From assembly GCA_028870665.1 (NCBI GenBank), contig JAGWPB010000014.1, positions 1-46,347 of the forward strand: 46,347 bases of DNA. The letters are read 5' to 3'. The DNA is from Lysobacteraceae bacterium. Its GTDB lineage: Bacteria; Pseudomonadota; Gammaproteobacteria; Xanthomonadales; Rhodanobacteraceae. Within the stretch, counting starts at the first letter, position 1. Each line of letters begins with the position of its first letter. Shown piece by piece: positions 16,531 through 25,301 of the stretch. A program made the translations under genes and the position numbers. The notes under the pieces are model-generated. The model was not told where the DNA came from, did not search any database, and worked only from the letters and a program-made list of their open reading frames with translations.

Positions 16531-18719
16531 ACGCACGCTTCGATGACACACCGCTCGACCCGGGTCGCCGCCGCTTCCTGCGCGGCAGCGCCGCCGGCAG
16601 CACCGGCCTGATCATCGCCTTCAGCGTGCCGCTGGTCGGTCGTCGTGCCCTGGCCGCGGCCGCGCCGGACGCCGCCCTGCCGCCGCCCAACGCCTTCCTG
16701 CACATCGCGCCCGACGACCGCGTCACCGTGGTGCTGGCGCATTCGGAGATGGGGCAGGGCATCTGGACCTCCCTGCCGATGCTGCTGGCCGAGGAACTGG
16801 AATGCGACTGGAGCATGGTGCGCGCCGAGCACGCGCCGGCGGCACCGGTCTATGCCAGCCCGATGTTCCACATCCAGATGACCGGCGGATCGACCACCAC
16901 GATGTCGGAGTTCGACCGCTACCGCGAAGTGGGCGCGCTGGCGCGCACGCAGCTGGTGGCGGCCGCGGCCCGGCGTTTCGGCGTCGCGCCCGGCGCCTGC
17001 CGCGTCGAACGCGGCGTGGTGATCGCGGGCGAGCAGCGCGCGCGCTTCGGCGAATTGTCCTCGGCCGCCGCGCAACTGCCGCTGCCGAGCGCGGCGGTGG
17101 CGCTGAAGCCGCGCCAGGACTGGACCCTGATCGGCAAGCCGACGCCGCGCCTCGACACAGCGGCCAAGATCACCGGCCGCGCGGCATTCGGCCTCGACGC
17201 ACGTCCCGCAGGAGTGCGCGTGGCGCTGGTCGCGCGCGCGCCGGTGTTCGGCGCCAAGCTCAGGCACTTCGATGCCGGCGCCGCGCGCAAGATGCCGGGC
17301 GTCGACGCGGTGGTCGAGGTGCCGACCGGCGTGGCCGTGATCGGCGCGCACTTCTGGGCGGCCAAAACGGGCCGCGACGCGCTCAAGCTCGACTGGGATC
17401 TCGGTCCCGGCGCGCACTTCGACAGCGCCGCCGAACTGGCCCAGTACCGCAAGCTGGCGCGCACGCCGGGCAGCCCGGCGGCGATGCGCGGCGAGGCAGC
17501 GCGCGCGTTGGCGGCGGCCAGATCGCCGATCGCAGCCGAGTACAGCGTGCCGTATCTGGCGCACGCGACCATGGAACCGCTGAACTGCACGGTCGAGCTG
17601 GGCGCGGATCATTGCCGCGTCACCACCGGCACCCAGTTCCAGACCGGCGACCAGGCCAGCGCGGCGCGCATCCTCGGCTTCAATCTCGGGCAGGTCCAGA
17701 TCGTCACCGCCTTTCTCGGCGGCGGCTTCGGCCGCCGCGCCAACCCGGTGTCGGATTTCGTCAGCGAGGCGGTGCAGGTCGCCAAGGCCGCGCGCGCAGC
17801 CGGTCACACCGCGCCGGTCAAGGTGGTGTGGACGCGCGAGGACGACATGCACGGCGGCTGGTACCGGCCGCAGTTCGTGCATCGCATGCAGGCGGTCCTG
17901 GGCAGCGACGGACTGCCGACGGCCTTCACCGACCGCATCGTCGGCCAGAGCATCATGGCCGGCACGCCCTTCGGCGCCGGCATGATCAAGAACGGCATCG
18001 ATCCGGTCTCGGTCGAGGGCGTCGTCGGATCGCCCTATCTCGAAGCGACGCCCGCCTACGCGGTCGAGCTGCACTCCCCGGCCGCGCCGGTGCCGGTGCT
18101 GTGGTGGCGCTCGGTCGGCAACACCCACACCGCCTTCGCGATGGAAAGCTTCATCGACGAGCTGGCGCACGCCGCCGGTCGCGACCCCCTGGAATATCGC
18201 CGCGCGCTGCTGGGCAAGGCCGGAGCCAAAAGACACCTCGCGGTGCTCGAGCGCGCCGCCGAATTGTTCGGCTGGACGAAACCGCTGCCACCCGGGCATG
18301 CCCGGGGAGTGGCCGTGCACGCCTCGTTCGGCAGCTACGTCGCCCAGGTGGCCGAGGTGTCGCTGGTGGACGGCAAGCCGCGCGTGCACCGCGTCACCTG
18401 CGCGGTGGACTGCGGCATCGCGGTCAACCCGGAGACGATCCGCGCGCAGATGGAGGGCGCGATCGTGTTCGGGCTGAGCGCGGCGCTGTACGGCGCGATC
18501 ACGATCAAGGACGGCCGCGTGCAGCAGGACAATTTCGACACCTACCCGCCGCTGCGCATGGACGCCATGCCGAGGATCGAGGTCGCGATCATCGACAGCG
18601 GTGAAAAGCCGGGCGGCATCGGCGAGCCGGGCACGCCGCCGATCGCGCCGGCGGTGGCCAACGCGCTGTTCGTGCTCACCGGCAAGCGCCTGCGCGACCT
18701 GCCGTTCCAGCTGGCCTGA
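16527..18719 (+). CDS. Tat-exported molybdopterin-binding catalytic subunit (IorB/aldehyde oxidase type)
   Basis: Catalytic subunit of a molybdenum hydroxylase, 730 residues. A twin-arginine signal ([11 protein letters not shown], residues 11-21, then a hydrophobic stretch) indicates export folded to the periplasm, with the 2Fe-2S partner carried along. Cofactor-binding loops include [25 protein letters not shown] and the C-terminal [18 protein letters not shown], whose Glu is the catalytic base. The duplicated aldehyde-oxidase-type domains resemble isoquinoline 1-oxidoreductase beta and periplasmic aldehyde dehydrogenases. The substrate is unknown; electrons probably pass to a cytochrome c not encoded here. 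Confidence 0.93.
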   Translation: MNARFDDTPLDPGRRRFLRGSAAGSTGLIIAFSVPLVGRRALAAAAPDAALPPPNAFLHIAPDDRVTVVLAHSEMGQGIWTSLPMLLAEELECDWSMVRAEHAPAAPVYASPMFHIQMTGGSTTTMSEFDRYREVGALARTQLVAAAARRFGVAPGACRVERGVVIAGEQRARFGELSSAAAQLPLPSAAVALKPRQDWTLIGKPTPRLDTAAKITGRAAFGLDARPAGVRVALVARAPVFGAKLRHFDAGAARKMPGVDAVVEVPTGVAVIGAHFWAAKTGRDALKLDWDLGPGAHFDSAAELAQYRKLARTPGSPAAMRGEAARALAAARSPIAAEYSVPYLAHATMEPLNCTVELGADHCRVTTGTQFQTGDQASAARILGFNLGQVQIVTAFLGGGFGRRANPVSDFVSEAVQVAKAARAAGHTAPVKVVWTREDDMHGGWYRPQFVHRMQAVLGSDGLPTAFTDRIVGQSIMAGTPFGAGMIKNGIDPVSVEGVVGSPYLEATPAYAVELHSPAAPVPVLWWRSVGNTHTAFAMESFIDELAHAAGRDPLEYRRALLGKAGAKRHLAVLERAAELFGWTKPLPPGHARGVAVHASFGSYVAQVAEVSLVDGKPRVHRVTCAVDCGIAVNPETIRAQMEGAIVFGLSAALYGAITIKDGRVQQDNFDTYPPLRMDAMPRIEVAIIDSGEKPGGIGEPGTPPIAPAVANALFVLTGKRLRDLPFQLA

Positions 18720-18728
18720 CGCGCACGG

Positions 18729-18768
18729 GCCGGTGCCGTCGCGGAACGGCGCCGGCCGCGTGGCCGGC
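18729..18768. terminator. Bidirectional terminator with two overlapping hairpins
   Basis: An 11-bp stem (GCCGGTGCCGT 18729-18739, ACGGCGCCGGC 18746-18756, one G-U pair) lies between the convergent hydroxylase and aceA genes. A second perfect hairpin (GCCGGC 18751-18756 and 18763-18768) shares an arm with it, so only one can form at a time. There is no U-tract on either strand. Confidence 0.5.
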
Positions 18769-18770
18769 GC

Positions 18771-20078
18771 TCACGCGGCGCTGGCGCGCGGTGCGGCCCG
18801 GAATTGCGCTTCCTCGGTCGAGCCGGCCAGCGCCGACAGCGACGACCGGCCGCCGGCGATCACCTGGTTGATCTGGTCGAAGTAGCCGGTGCCGACCTCG
18901 CGCTGATGCTTGACGGCGGTATAGCCGTCTTTCTCCGCGGCGAATTCGGCTTCCTGCAGCTCGACGTAGGCGGTCATCTGCCGGTCCCGGTAAGCGCGCG
19001 CCAGCTGGAACATCGAATGGTTGAGCGCATGGAATCCGGCCAGGGTGATGAACTGGAAGCGGTAACCCATCGCCGCCAGCTCCTTCTGGAAGCGCGCGAT
19101 GGCGGCGGCGTCCAGATGCTGCTTCCAGTTGAAGCTGGGTGAGCAGTTGTAGGCCAGCAGCTTGCCGGGGAACCGCGCCTGGATGGCTTCGGCGAAACGG
19201 CGCGCCTGCGCGAGGTCGGGGGTCGAGGTCTCGCACCAGATCAGGTCGGCGTAAGGTGCGTAGGCCAGCCCGCGGACGATCGCCTGGTCGATGCCCTGGC
19301 GCGTCTCGTGGAACCCTTCGACGGTGCGCGTGCCGGTGCAGAACGGGCGGTCGAGCGGATCGACGTCGGCGGTCAGCAGCCCGGCACCCATGGCGTCGGT
19401 GCGCGCCACGATCAGGGTCGGCACGCCGGCGACGTCCGCCGCCAGGCGCGCGGCGACGAGCTTCTGCACCGCTTCCTGCGTGGGCACCAGCACCTTGCCG
19501 CCCATGTGGCCGCACTTCTTGGCGCTGGCCAGCTGATCCTCGAAGTGCACGCCGGCGGCGCCCGCCTCGATCATGTGTTTCATCAATTCGTAGGCATTGA
19601 GCACGCCACCGAAGCCGGCCTCGGCGTCGGCCACGATCGGCAGCAGCCAGTCGAGGCCGTCCCTGCCCTCGGCGTGGTCGATCTGGTCGGCGCGCAGCAG
19701 GGTGTTGTTGATGCGGCGCACGACCTCGGGTACGGAGTCGACCGGGTACAGCGACTGGTCGGGATACATCGCGCCCGCACTGTTGGCGTCGGCCGCCACC
19801 TGCCAGCCCGACAGGTAGATCGCCTGCAACCCGGCCCTGGCCTGCTGCAGCGCCTGGTTGCCGGTCAGCGCCCCCAGCGCGTTGACGAACTCGAGCTCGT
19901 GCAGCGAACGCCACAGGCGCTCGGCGCCGCGCCGCGCCAGCGAGTGCTCGACATGCACGGTACCGCGCAGTCGCGCCACGTCCTCGGCGGCGTAAGGGCG
20001 GCTGACGTCGCGCCAGCGCGGGTTGTTGGTCCAGTCCAGGGCGATCTGCTGCGCGGTAGCTGGTGTCGATGCGTTCAT
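18771..20078 (-). CDS. aceA: Isocitrate lyase
   Basis: Splits isocitrate into succinate and glyoxylate, the first step of the glyoxylate shunt. The catalytic signature KKCGH is at residues 187-191. WCETSTPD and [10 protein letters not shown] carry further active-site residues. The length of 435 residues equals that of the E. coli enzyme. The start MNASTPAT has a GAGGGG ribosome site; an in-frame ATG 21 codons upstream lies in the aceB-aceA spacer. It follows aceB on the same strand, 84 bp away, with an intercistronic hairpin. Confidence 0.97.
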   Translation of the reverse strand: MNASTPATAQQIALDWTNNPRWRDVSRPYAAEDVARLRGTVHVEHSLARRGAERLWRSLHELEFVNALGALTGNQALQQARAGLQAIYLSGWQVAADANSAGAMYPDQSLYPVDSVPEVVRRINNTLLRADQIDHAEGRDGLDWLLPIVADAEAGFGGVLNAYELMKHMIEAGAAGVHFEDQLASAKKCGHMGGKVLVPTQEAVQKLVAARLAADVAGVPTLIVARTDAMGAGLLTADVDPLDRPFCTGTRTVEGFHETRQGIDQAIVRGLAYAPYADLIWCETSTPDLAQARRFAEAIQARFPGKLLAYNCSPSFNWKQHLDAAAIARFQKELAAMGYRFQFITLAGFHALNHSMFQLARAYRDRQMTAYVELQEAEFAAEKDGYTAVKHQREVGTGYFDQINQVIAGGRSSLSALAGSTEEAQFRAAPRASAA

Positions 20079-20128
20079 GGCGGGCCCCTCGAGGGTGGAA
20101 GCGTCAGGCGGAGCGAAACGACGGGCGA

Positions 20129-20153
20129 CGGGACAGTGCAAGCCGCTGTCCCG
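20129..20153 (-). promoter_or_regulatory. Intercistronic hairpin aceB-aceA
   Basis: Perfect 8-bp arms CGGGACAG (20129-20136) and CTGTCCCG (20146-20153) with a 9-nt loop, shortly after the aceB stop codon. It may stabilise the aceB end or partly terminate before aceA. Confidence 0.45.
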
Positions 20154-20162
20154 GGCCCGGCA

Positions 20163-21779
20163 TCATTCGAGCTGCCCGTAGGCCGGCAGGGTCAGGAAGT
20201 CGGCGAGCTCGGTGGCGCGCGTCAGCTCGCCCAGCAACGCGGCGGCGGCATCGATCCGGGCGGCACCGGGAATGACGCTGGCCCGCAGCGCGCGGGTGTG
20301 CGCCGCCAGCGCGCGCTCGAACAGCGCCATGTCGATCGGCGCGCCGTCGGCCAAGCGCAGTTCGTCGCCGCCGCCATCGGCGTGATGCAGCCACTGCCAG
20401 AGCTGCGCGCGCGCGATTTCGGCGGTGGCGGCGTCCTCCATCAGGTGGTCGATGGGCACGCAGCCGTTGCCGTCCAGCCACGCGGCCACATAGCGCAGCG
20501 CAACCTCGATGTTGGCCTCGAAGCCGGCGCGGGTGATGCTGGCGGCGGGCGTCGCCAGCAGATCGGCCGCGGTCACGCGCAGGTCGTCGCGGCGCACGTG
20601 CAGCTGGTTGGACGTCGGCATGTGCGCGTCGAACACGCGCCGCGCCACCGCCACCAGGCCCGGATGCGCGACCCAGGTGCCGTCGTGGCCCAGTGTCACC
20701 TCGCGCAGCTTGTCGGCCTCGACCTTGGCCAGCGCGGCGGCGTTGGCATCGGGTTGGTCGCGGATCGGAATCTGCGCGGCCATGCCGCCCATCGCCAGCG
20801 CGCCGCGGCGATGGCAGGTCTGCACCAGCAGGCCGGCGTAAGCGCGCAGGAACGGCACCTGCATCGTCACCTGGCCGCGCTCGGGCAGCACGCGGTCGCG
20901 GTGCGCGCGCAGGGTCTTGATGGTCGAGAAGATGTAGTCCCAGCGCCCGCAGTTGAGCGCGACGATGCGCCCGCGCAGCGCGTGCAGGATCTCGTCCATC
21001 TGGAACGCGGCGGGCAGGGTCTCGATCAGCACGGTGACCTTGATCGACTCGGCCACCAGTCCCAGCGTCCGCTCGCCGAAGTCCAGCACGTCCTGCCACA
21101 GCATCGCCTCTTCCATCGCCTCCAGCTTGGGCAGGTAGAGATAGGGGCCGCGCTCGCGCTGGGCCAGGCGCTGGGCGTTGTGAAACAGGAACAGCACGGT
21201 GTCGAAGAACGCGCCGGCGATGACCTCGCCGTCGACTTCCAGATGCCGCTCGGGCAAGTGCAGGCCGCGCGGACGCACCATCAGCACGGCACCGGATTCC
21301 GCCAGCCGATAGTCGCGGCCGTCGACGGCCCGGTATGCAATCGTGCCCGCGACCGCATCGCGCAGGTTGCGCTGGCCGTCGACCAGGTTGTCCCAGGTGG
21401 GCGTGGTCGAGTCCTCGAAGTCGGCCATGAACACGCGCGCGCCGGAGTTGAGCGCGTTGATCACGGTCTTGCGCTCGGTCGGCCCGGTGATCTCGACACG
21501 ACGGTCCCACAGCGGCTCCGGGATCGGCGCCACGCGCCAATCGGAGGTGCGGATCGCCGCGGTGTCGGCGCGGAAGTCCGGCAGCGCCCCGGCATCGTGA
21601 CCGGCCTGGCGTCGGCGGCGGGCCGCCAGCAGCTCGCGGCGGCGGGCGTCGAAGCGCCGGTGCACCGCGGCCAGCAGGGCCAGCGCGGCCGGCGTCAGCA
21701 GGTCGGAGGCGCCATCGGGCGCGCGCACCACGAGGCCCTGCAGGGCAGCAGACGGGTAGCGGTCGGCGGCAACGGCCAT
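20163..21779 (-). CDS. aceB: Malate synthase A
   Basis: Condenses glyoxylate with acetyl-CoA to malate, the second step of the glyoxylate shunt. The 538-residue length and motifs fit isoform A: FMADFEDSTTPTWDN, MVRPRGLHLPERH, LPKLEAMEEAMLW, IKVTVLIETLPAAFQMDEIL, ALNCGRWDYIFS and QVPFLRAYAGLLVQTCHRRG. It is the first gene of the aceB-aceA operon and is divergent from a LysR regulator gene across an AT-rich 108-bp spacer that holds two inverted repeats. Confidence 0.97.
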   Translation of the reverse strand: MAVAADRYPSAALQGLVVRAPDGASDLLTPAALALLAAVHRRFDARRRELLAARRRRQAGHDAGALPDFRADTAAIRTSDWRVAPIPEPLWDRRVEITGPTERKTVINALNSGARVFMADFEDSTTPTWDNLVDGQRNLRDAVAGTIAYRAVDGRDYRLAESGAVLMVRPRGLHLPERHLEVDGEVIAGAFFDTVLFLFHNAQRLAQRERGPYLYLPKLEAMEEAMLWQDVLDFGERTLGLVAESIKVTVLIETLPAAFQMDEILHALRGRIVALNCGRWDYIFSTIKTLRAHRDRVLPERGQVTMQVPFLRAYAGLLVQTCHRRGALAMGGMAAQIPIRDQPDANAAALAKVEADKLREVTLGHDGTWVAHPGLVAVARRVFDAHMPTSNQLHVRRDDLRVTAADLLATPAASITRAGFEANIEVALRYVAAWLDGNGCVPIDHLMEDAATAEIARAQLWQWLHHADGGGDELRLADGAPIDMALFERALAAHTRALRASVIPGAARIDAAAALLGELTRATELADFLTLPAYGQLE

Positions 21780-21830
21780 GGGCGGACTCCGGCGATGAAC
21801 GACGGCTGCAGCCTAGGCGTGAAATCCATG

Positions 21831-21846
21831 ATTTGACAAAGCAAAT
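21831..21846. promoter_or_regulatory. Inverted repeat ATTTG-N6-CAAAT
   Basis: Arms ATTTG (21831-21835) and CAAAT (21842-21846) in the aceB/lysR spacer. The repeat contains the lysR -35 hexamer and has the T-N(n)-A look of LysR-type sites. It is a plausible second half of the regulator's binding region. Confidence 0.4.
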
Positions 21847-21861
21847 GTTTCAATTCATAAC
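21833..21861 (+). promoter_or_regulatory. Sigma-70 promoter of the LysR gene
   Basis: A consensus -35 TTGACA (21833-21838), 17 bp, and a -10 CATAAC (21856-21861). Transcription would start near 21868, about 20 nt before the GTG start codon. Confidence 0.55.
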
Positions 21862-21877
21862 ATTGACCAAGTCAATG
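21861..21877. promoter_or_regulatory. Perfect operator-like palindrome CATTGAC-CAA-GTCAATG
   Basis: Two exact 7-bp arms with a 3-bp centre, in the AT-rich spacer between aceB and the LysR gene, overlapping the predicted lysR start of transcription. LysR-type regulators bind such dyads and often repress their own gene from this position. Confidence 0.6.
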
Positions 21878-21887
21878 ACTATTCCAA

Positions 21888-22898
21888 GTGACTGAGCCAA
21901 CGAAACAAAAGGCAAAGCCGCGCAGGCGAATCGGGCGCCCCGCCGCGATCGAGCCGCGGTACTACTACAAGGGCAATCGGCTCAAGCAGCTGCGCGCCTT
22001 CGTCTACACGGTCAAGCTGGGGACGCTGGCGCGCGCCGCCGAGGCGCTGTTTCTGTCGCAACCCTCGATCAGCTTGCAACTGACCGCGCTGGAACGCGAG
22101 TTGGGCCAGCGACTGCTGGAGCGCACGCGCCGTCGCGTCACCCTCAGCCGCTCCGGCGAGGCCCTGTACGAACTGGCACGACCGCTGGTGGAGGGCTGGG
22201 AACAGCTTGATCGCGACTTTCACGCGCGCGTCGCCGGATTCAAGGCCGCCAGCCTCACCATCGCCGCCGGCACCTCGACCATCCAGTACCTGCTGCCGCC
22301 ACTGGTGCGCGCCTATCGCGAGCGCTATCCGGACGTACGCCTGGAGCTGGCCAACGTCACCGGCCGCGACGGGCTCGCTCTGCTGCGCGCCGACCAGGCC
22401 GACTTCGCCGTCGGCTCGATGCTGGACGTGCCGCCCGACCTCGACTATGCGCCGGTGCACCACTTCGACCCGATGCTGATCCTGCCGCCCGAGCACCCGC
22501 TCGCGGCGAAAGCCGACATCCGCCTGGAGGATCTCTCGCCCTACGGTCTGATCCTGCCACCCAAGCGGCTGACCACGTTCCGGCTGGTGGACCTGGTGTT
22601 CCAGCAGCGCCAGGTGCCCTATACCGTGGCGATCGAGGTCGGCGGCTGGGACGTGATCAAGCAGTATGTGGCGATGGGGCTGGGCCTTTCGATCGTCACC
22701 GGCATCTGCATCACCGCCGCCGATCGCGAGCGTCTGGCCGTGCGCAACATGCGCGCCTACTTTCCGCCGCGCAGCTACGGCGTGGTGGTACGCAAGGGCA
22801 AGTACCTGTCGCCCGAGGCGCGTGCCTTCGTCGACTTGGTCCGGCCGGGCCTGTTCACGCGTGGCGACTATTTCGAGCCGGGACACTCGGAACGCTGA
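21888..22898 (+). CDS. LysR-type transcriptional regulator of the glyoxylate operon (inferred)
   Basis: A 336-residue LysR-type regulator. The winged helix-turn-helix (about residues 33-92: LKQLRAFVYTVKLGTLARAAEALFLSQPSISLQLTALERELG) is preceded by an unusual basic extension of about 25 residues with RRRIGRPAA, similar to the GRP core of an AT-hook. The effector domain spans about 115-315 (SLTIAAGTSTIQYLLPPLVRAYRERYP...). It starts at GTG. Its place opposite aceB-aceA and the palindrome between them suggest it controls the glyoxylate shunt; that is inference from position. Confidence 0.9.
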   Translation: MTEPTKQKAKPRRRIGRPAAIEPRYYYKGNRLKQLRAFVYTVKLGTLARAAEALFLSQPSISLQLTALERELGQRLLERTRRRVTLSRSGEALYELARPLVEGWEQLDRDFHARVAGFKAASLTIAAGTSTIQYLLPPLVRAYRERYPDVRLELANVTGRDGLALLRADQADFAVGSMLDVPPDLDYAPVHHFDPMLILPPEHPLAAKADIRLEDLSPYGLILPPKRLTTFRLVDLVFQQRQVPYTVAIEVGGWDVIKQYVAMGLGLSIVTGICITAADRERLAVRNMRAYFPPRSYGVVVRKGKYLSPEARAFVDLVRPGLFTRGDYFEPGHSER

Positions 22899-22904
22899 GG
22901 GCGC

Positions 22905-23501
22905 TCACACGCCGCGGTGGCGGCCCCGGAACGGCGCGAAGTATTCGCGGATGCGCGCGATGTCGGCATCCATGTCGTCGCTGAGCGTGAACAGCGGACC
23001 GACGCCGATGGTTTTCTCGGGGTAGTGGAAATACACCGGCAGCACATCGACACCGGCACGCCGCGCGATGTGCCAGAAGCCGGATTTCCACTTCGGCACC
23101 GCGCGTCGCGTCCCCTCCGGCGTCAGGCCGAGCCAGAGCGCGTCGCGGCCTTGCAGACGCTCGACCATCTGCTCGACGACGCCCTTGGCGGCGGCGCGAT
23201 CGATCGGAATGCCGCCCAGCCGGTGCAGCAGCCAGCCCAGCGGCCCGACGAACAGTTCGCGCTTGGCCATGAAGTTGACGTCGGCACCGATGCCGACCTT
23301 GACCAGCAGGCCGACGACACCATCCCACCACGACGAGTGCGGCGCGGCGACCAGCACCAGCCTGGCGCGATCGGGAAACGTTCCGGCCAGTCGCCAGCCG
23401 GCCAGTCGCACCACGACCCGGCATGCGCGGCGGAACGCATGATCGGCGCCATGCGGCATGCGCGGCGGCAGATCCCGCGGCCGCGGCAGCGCCGGGATCA
23501 A
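22905..23501 (-). CDS. PlsC-like glycerolipid acyltransferase family protein
   Basis: Probable acyltransferase of the lysophosphatidic acid acyltransferase superfamily. The catalytic HX4D motif is HSSWWD (about residues 54-59), and the second motif is GGIPIDR (about 95-101). The glycerol-phosphate-binding loop reads TPEGTRR. The length of 198 residues matches the short single-domain branch. The longest start is a TTG in a TTGA overlap with arfB; an ATG at 23459 (MPHGADHAF) is a reasonable alternative. The acyl acceptor is unknown. Confidence 0.86.
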   Translation of the reverse strand: MIPALPRPRDLPPRMPHGADHAFRRACRVVVRLAGWRLAGTFPDRARLVLVAAPHSSWWDGVVGLLVKVGIGADVNFMAKRELFVGPLGWLLHRLGGIPIDRAAAKGVVEQMVERLQGRDALWLGLTPEGTRRAVPKWKSGFWHIARRAGVDVLPVYFHYPEKTIGVGPLFTLSDDMDADIARIREYFAPFRGRHRGV

Positions 23502-23920
23502 TCGCCGCTCCAGTCGCGGCGGCGGCTGCGCTTGATCTGCCCGCGCTGCTGCTTGCCCTCGAGACGCCGCTCGCGGGCACCACGGGTGGGTTTGGTGGCG
23601 ATGCGCGGCCTGGGCGGCGTCAGCTGCTCGCGGATCAGCGCCAGCAGGCGCGCGCGCGCGTCGTCGCGGTTGGCGGCCTGGTCGCGGAAACGGCGTGCCT
23701 GGATCACCAGCACGCCGGCGGCGGTCAGGCGGCGGTCGCGGCGCGCCAGCAGGCGCGCGCGCAGCGGTTCCGGCAGCGACGGCGAGCGCGCCACGTCGAA
23801 GCGCAGCTCGACCGCGCTCTCGGTGCGGTTGACGTGCTGGCCGCCCGGGCCGTCGGCGCGCAGGAAGCGCTCGACCAGCTCGGCTTCGGGGATCACGAGG
23901 CTGCGGCTGACGGCGAGCAT
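23498..23920 (-). CDS. arfB: Alternative ribosome-rescue factor / peptidyl-tRNA hydrolase ArfB
   Basis: Releases peptides from ribosomes stalled at mRNA 3' ends. The GGQ motif is at residues 26-28 (GPGGQHVNRTESAVELRF), as in release factors, and the strongly basic C-terminal tail (RGARERRLEGKQQRGQIKRSRRR) is the part that enters the empty mRNA channel. The length of 140 residues equals that of E. coli YaeJ. It is the first gene of a pair with the acyltransferase. Confidence 0.95.
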   Translation of the reverse strand: MLAVSRSLVIPEAELVERFLRADGPGGQHVNRTESAVELRFDVARSPSLPEPLRARLLARRDRRLTAAGVLVIQARRFRDQAANRDDARARLLALIREQLTPPRPRIATKPTRGARERRLEGKQQRGQIKRSRRRDWSGD

Positions 23921-23989
23921 GGGGGCGATCCGGAGTCGCCGCGATTCTAGCAGCCGCCTTTCTCCCGCCGCGAGATCGCGGCCGCGCGG

Positions 23990-24469
23990 TCAGTCACCGC
24001 CCGCGGCGGCGTCCTCGACGCTGCCCGCGTGCGCGGCGCGTGCCAGCACGGCCGCGGGCAGTTCCAGGAAGAGCGCCTGCTCCTCGCGCTGATGATGATG
24101 GTCGATGACATGCCGCAGCACATGAGCCGAGTCGATGATCGCCAGCGCCATGTTGCGCCGCTTCGCCACGCCATCCGGAAGCGCGGCGACCACGCCGGCA
24201 AAGCGCCCCGCGTAGTCGCGCACCAAGGCTTCGAGATGACGATGCTCGGCGTCGTACACGTGTGCCACCCAGCGCGGAGCGACGACATCGGCCAGCGCGG
24301 GAATCAGCGCCAGGTCCTCGGCATGCAGATGCAACGCGAACGCATGCTGCCAGACCGCCAGGCGCGCCAGCGCGGTGGCGAAATCGAGCGCGATCACCGC
24401 GTCCAGGTGTGCGCGCAGCAGCTCGTCCAGCGCGCGATGCTGGGCACGCAGGGTTTCGACCGGATCCAT
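23990..24469 (-). CDS. Hemerythrin-like (HHE) cation-binding protein
   Basis: A 159-residue four-helix-bundle protein with the HHE pattern: H11 in AQHRALD, LHLHAEDLAL, DAEHRHLEAL and VIDHHHQREEQALF. These His and Glu/Asp residues are placed to bind a di-iron centre. Relatives sense or store oxygen, nitric oxide or iron. No fused domain or neighbour tells the specific role. It lies between arfB and truC on the same strand, with separate spacing. Confidence 0.85.
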   Translation of the reverse strand: MDPVETLRAQHRALDELLRAHLDAVIALDFATALARLAVWQHAFALHLHAEDLALIPALADVVAPRWVAHVYDAEHRHLEALVRDYAGRFAGVVAALPDGVAKRRNMALAIIDSAHVLRHVIDHHHQREEQALFLELPAAVLARAAHAGSVEDAAAGGD

Positions 24470-24513
24470 GCGTGCATGCTGGGCGACGCCGGCGCGCGGC
24501 GCGTTGACCTGGA

Positions 24514-25233
24514 TCAGGCAGCGGCTTCGAGCCGCTGCAGCCAGCCGAAGCGCGACAGCAGGCCGCTCCAGGCTTCGTCCAGCGGCGCCTGCACGGTCAG
24601 CACCGCGCCGCTCGCCGGATGCGTCAGCCGCAACCGCCAGGCATGCAGCAGCAGCCGATTCACGCCAAAGTGCTGCCGGTACAGGCGATTGTGGTCGCCG
24701 CGGCCGTGCTGGCCATCACCGATCAGCGGGTGGTGCACGTGTGCCAGATGCTGGCGGATCTGGTGGAAGCGCCCGGTCTCGGGCTCGATCTGCAGCAGCG
24801 CATATCGCTGCTGCGGATAACGCCCCAGCGCGATGGCCACCTCCACCGTCGCCAGGGTGCGGTAGTGCGTGCGGGCGTCCTTGCGCACTCCGGCGCCGTG
24901 CGCGCCCGCCACGGGGTAGTCGATGCTGCCCGCTGCCGGTTCGGGCCAGCCACGCGCGACCGCAAGATAGGTCTTGGCGATCGCGCCGTCGCTGAACTGC
25001 GCGCCCAGCGCGGCGGCAATGCCGGCGCTGCGTCCGACCAGCAGTACACCGCTGGCCGGGCGGTCGAGTCGATGCGCCAGATGCAGCGGCCCCGGCACCT
25101 GCGCGCGCAGACGGTCGATCAGGAAATCGTCAGCCGGGCCGACGTAGACCGAGCGATGCACCGGCAGACCCGCCGGCTTGTTGACGGCGACCAGCGCCTC
25201 GTCGAGGTGCAGCAGCTGCAGCGGAGCGTCCAT
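24514..25233 (-). CDS. truC: tRNA pseudouridine-65 synthase
   Basis: Converts uridine 65 of certain tRNAs to pseudouridine. The RluA-family catalytic motif HRLDRPASGVLL carries the active Asp. TruC-specific resemblance is strong throughout: LVAVNKPAGLPVHRS, AVARGWPEPA..IDYPV, THYRTLATVEVAIALGRYPQQRYALLQIEPETGRFHQIRQHLAHVHHPLIGD and the end SRFGW. The length of 239 residues is slightly shorter than E. coli TruC. Confidence 0.94.
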   Translation of the reverse strand: MDAPLQLLHLDEALVAVNKPAGLPVHRSVYVGPADDFLIDRLRAQVPGPLHLAHRLDRPASGVLLVGRSAGIAAALGAQFSDGAIAKTYLAVARGWPEPAAGSIDYPVAGAHGAGVRKDARTHYRTLATVEVAIALGRYPQQRYALLQIEPETGRFHQIRQHLAHVHHPLIGDGQHGRGDHNRLYRQHFGVNRLLLHAWRLRLTHPASGAVLTVQAPLDEAWSGLLSRFGWLQRLEAAA

Positions 25234-25301
25234 GCGCGCAGCTTGCCGCGTCGCCGCCGCCGCGGCGAGCGCCGTCGACGAAAACCGGGATCGCGCCGCG
25301 T

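Noticed and set aside
21791-21835. A sigma-70 promoter for aceB
   Set aside because: The best pair on the minus strand (TTGTCA, 18 bp, TAGGCT) has a poor -10; not strong enough to list.
19308-21836. An 842-codon frame antisense to aceA and aceB
   Set aside because: Both enzymes on the other strand are certain; the frame is a GC-driven shadow.
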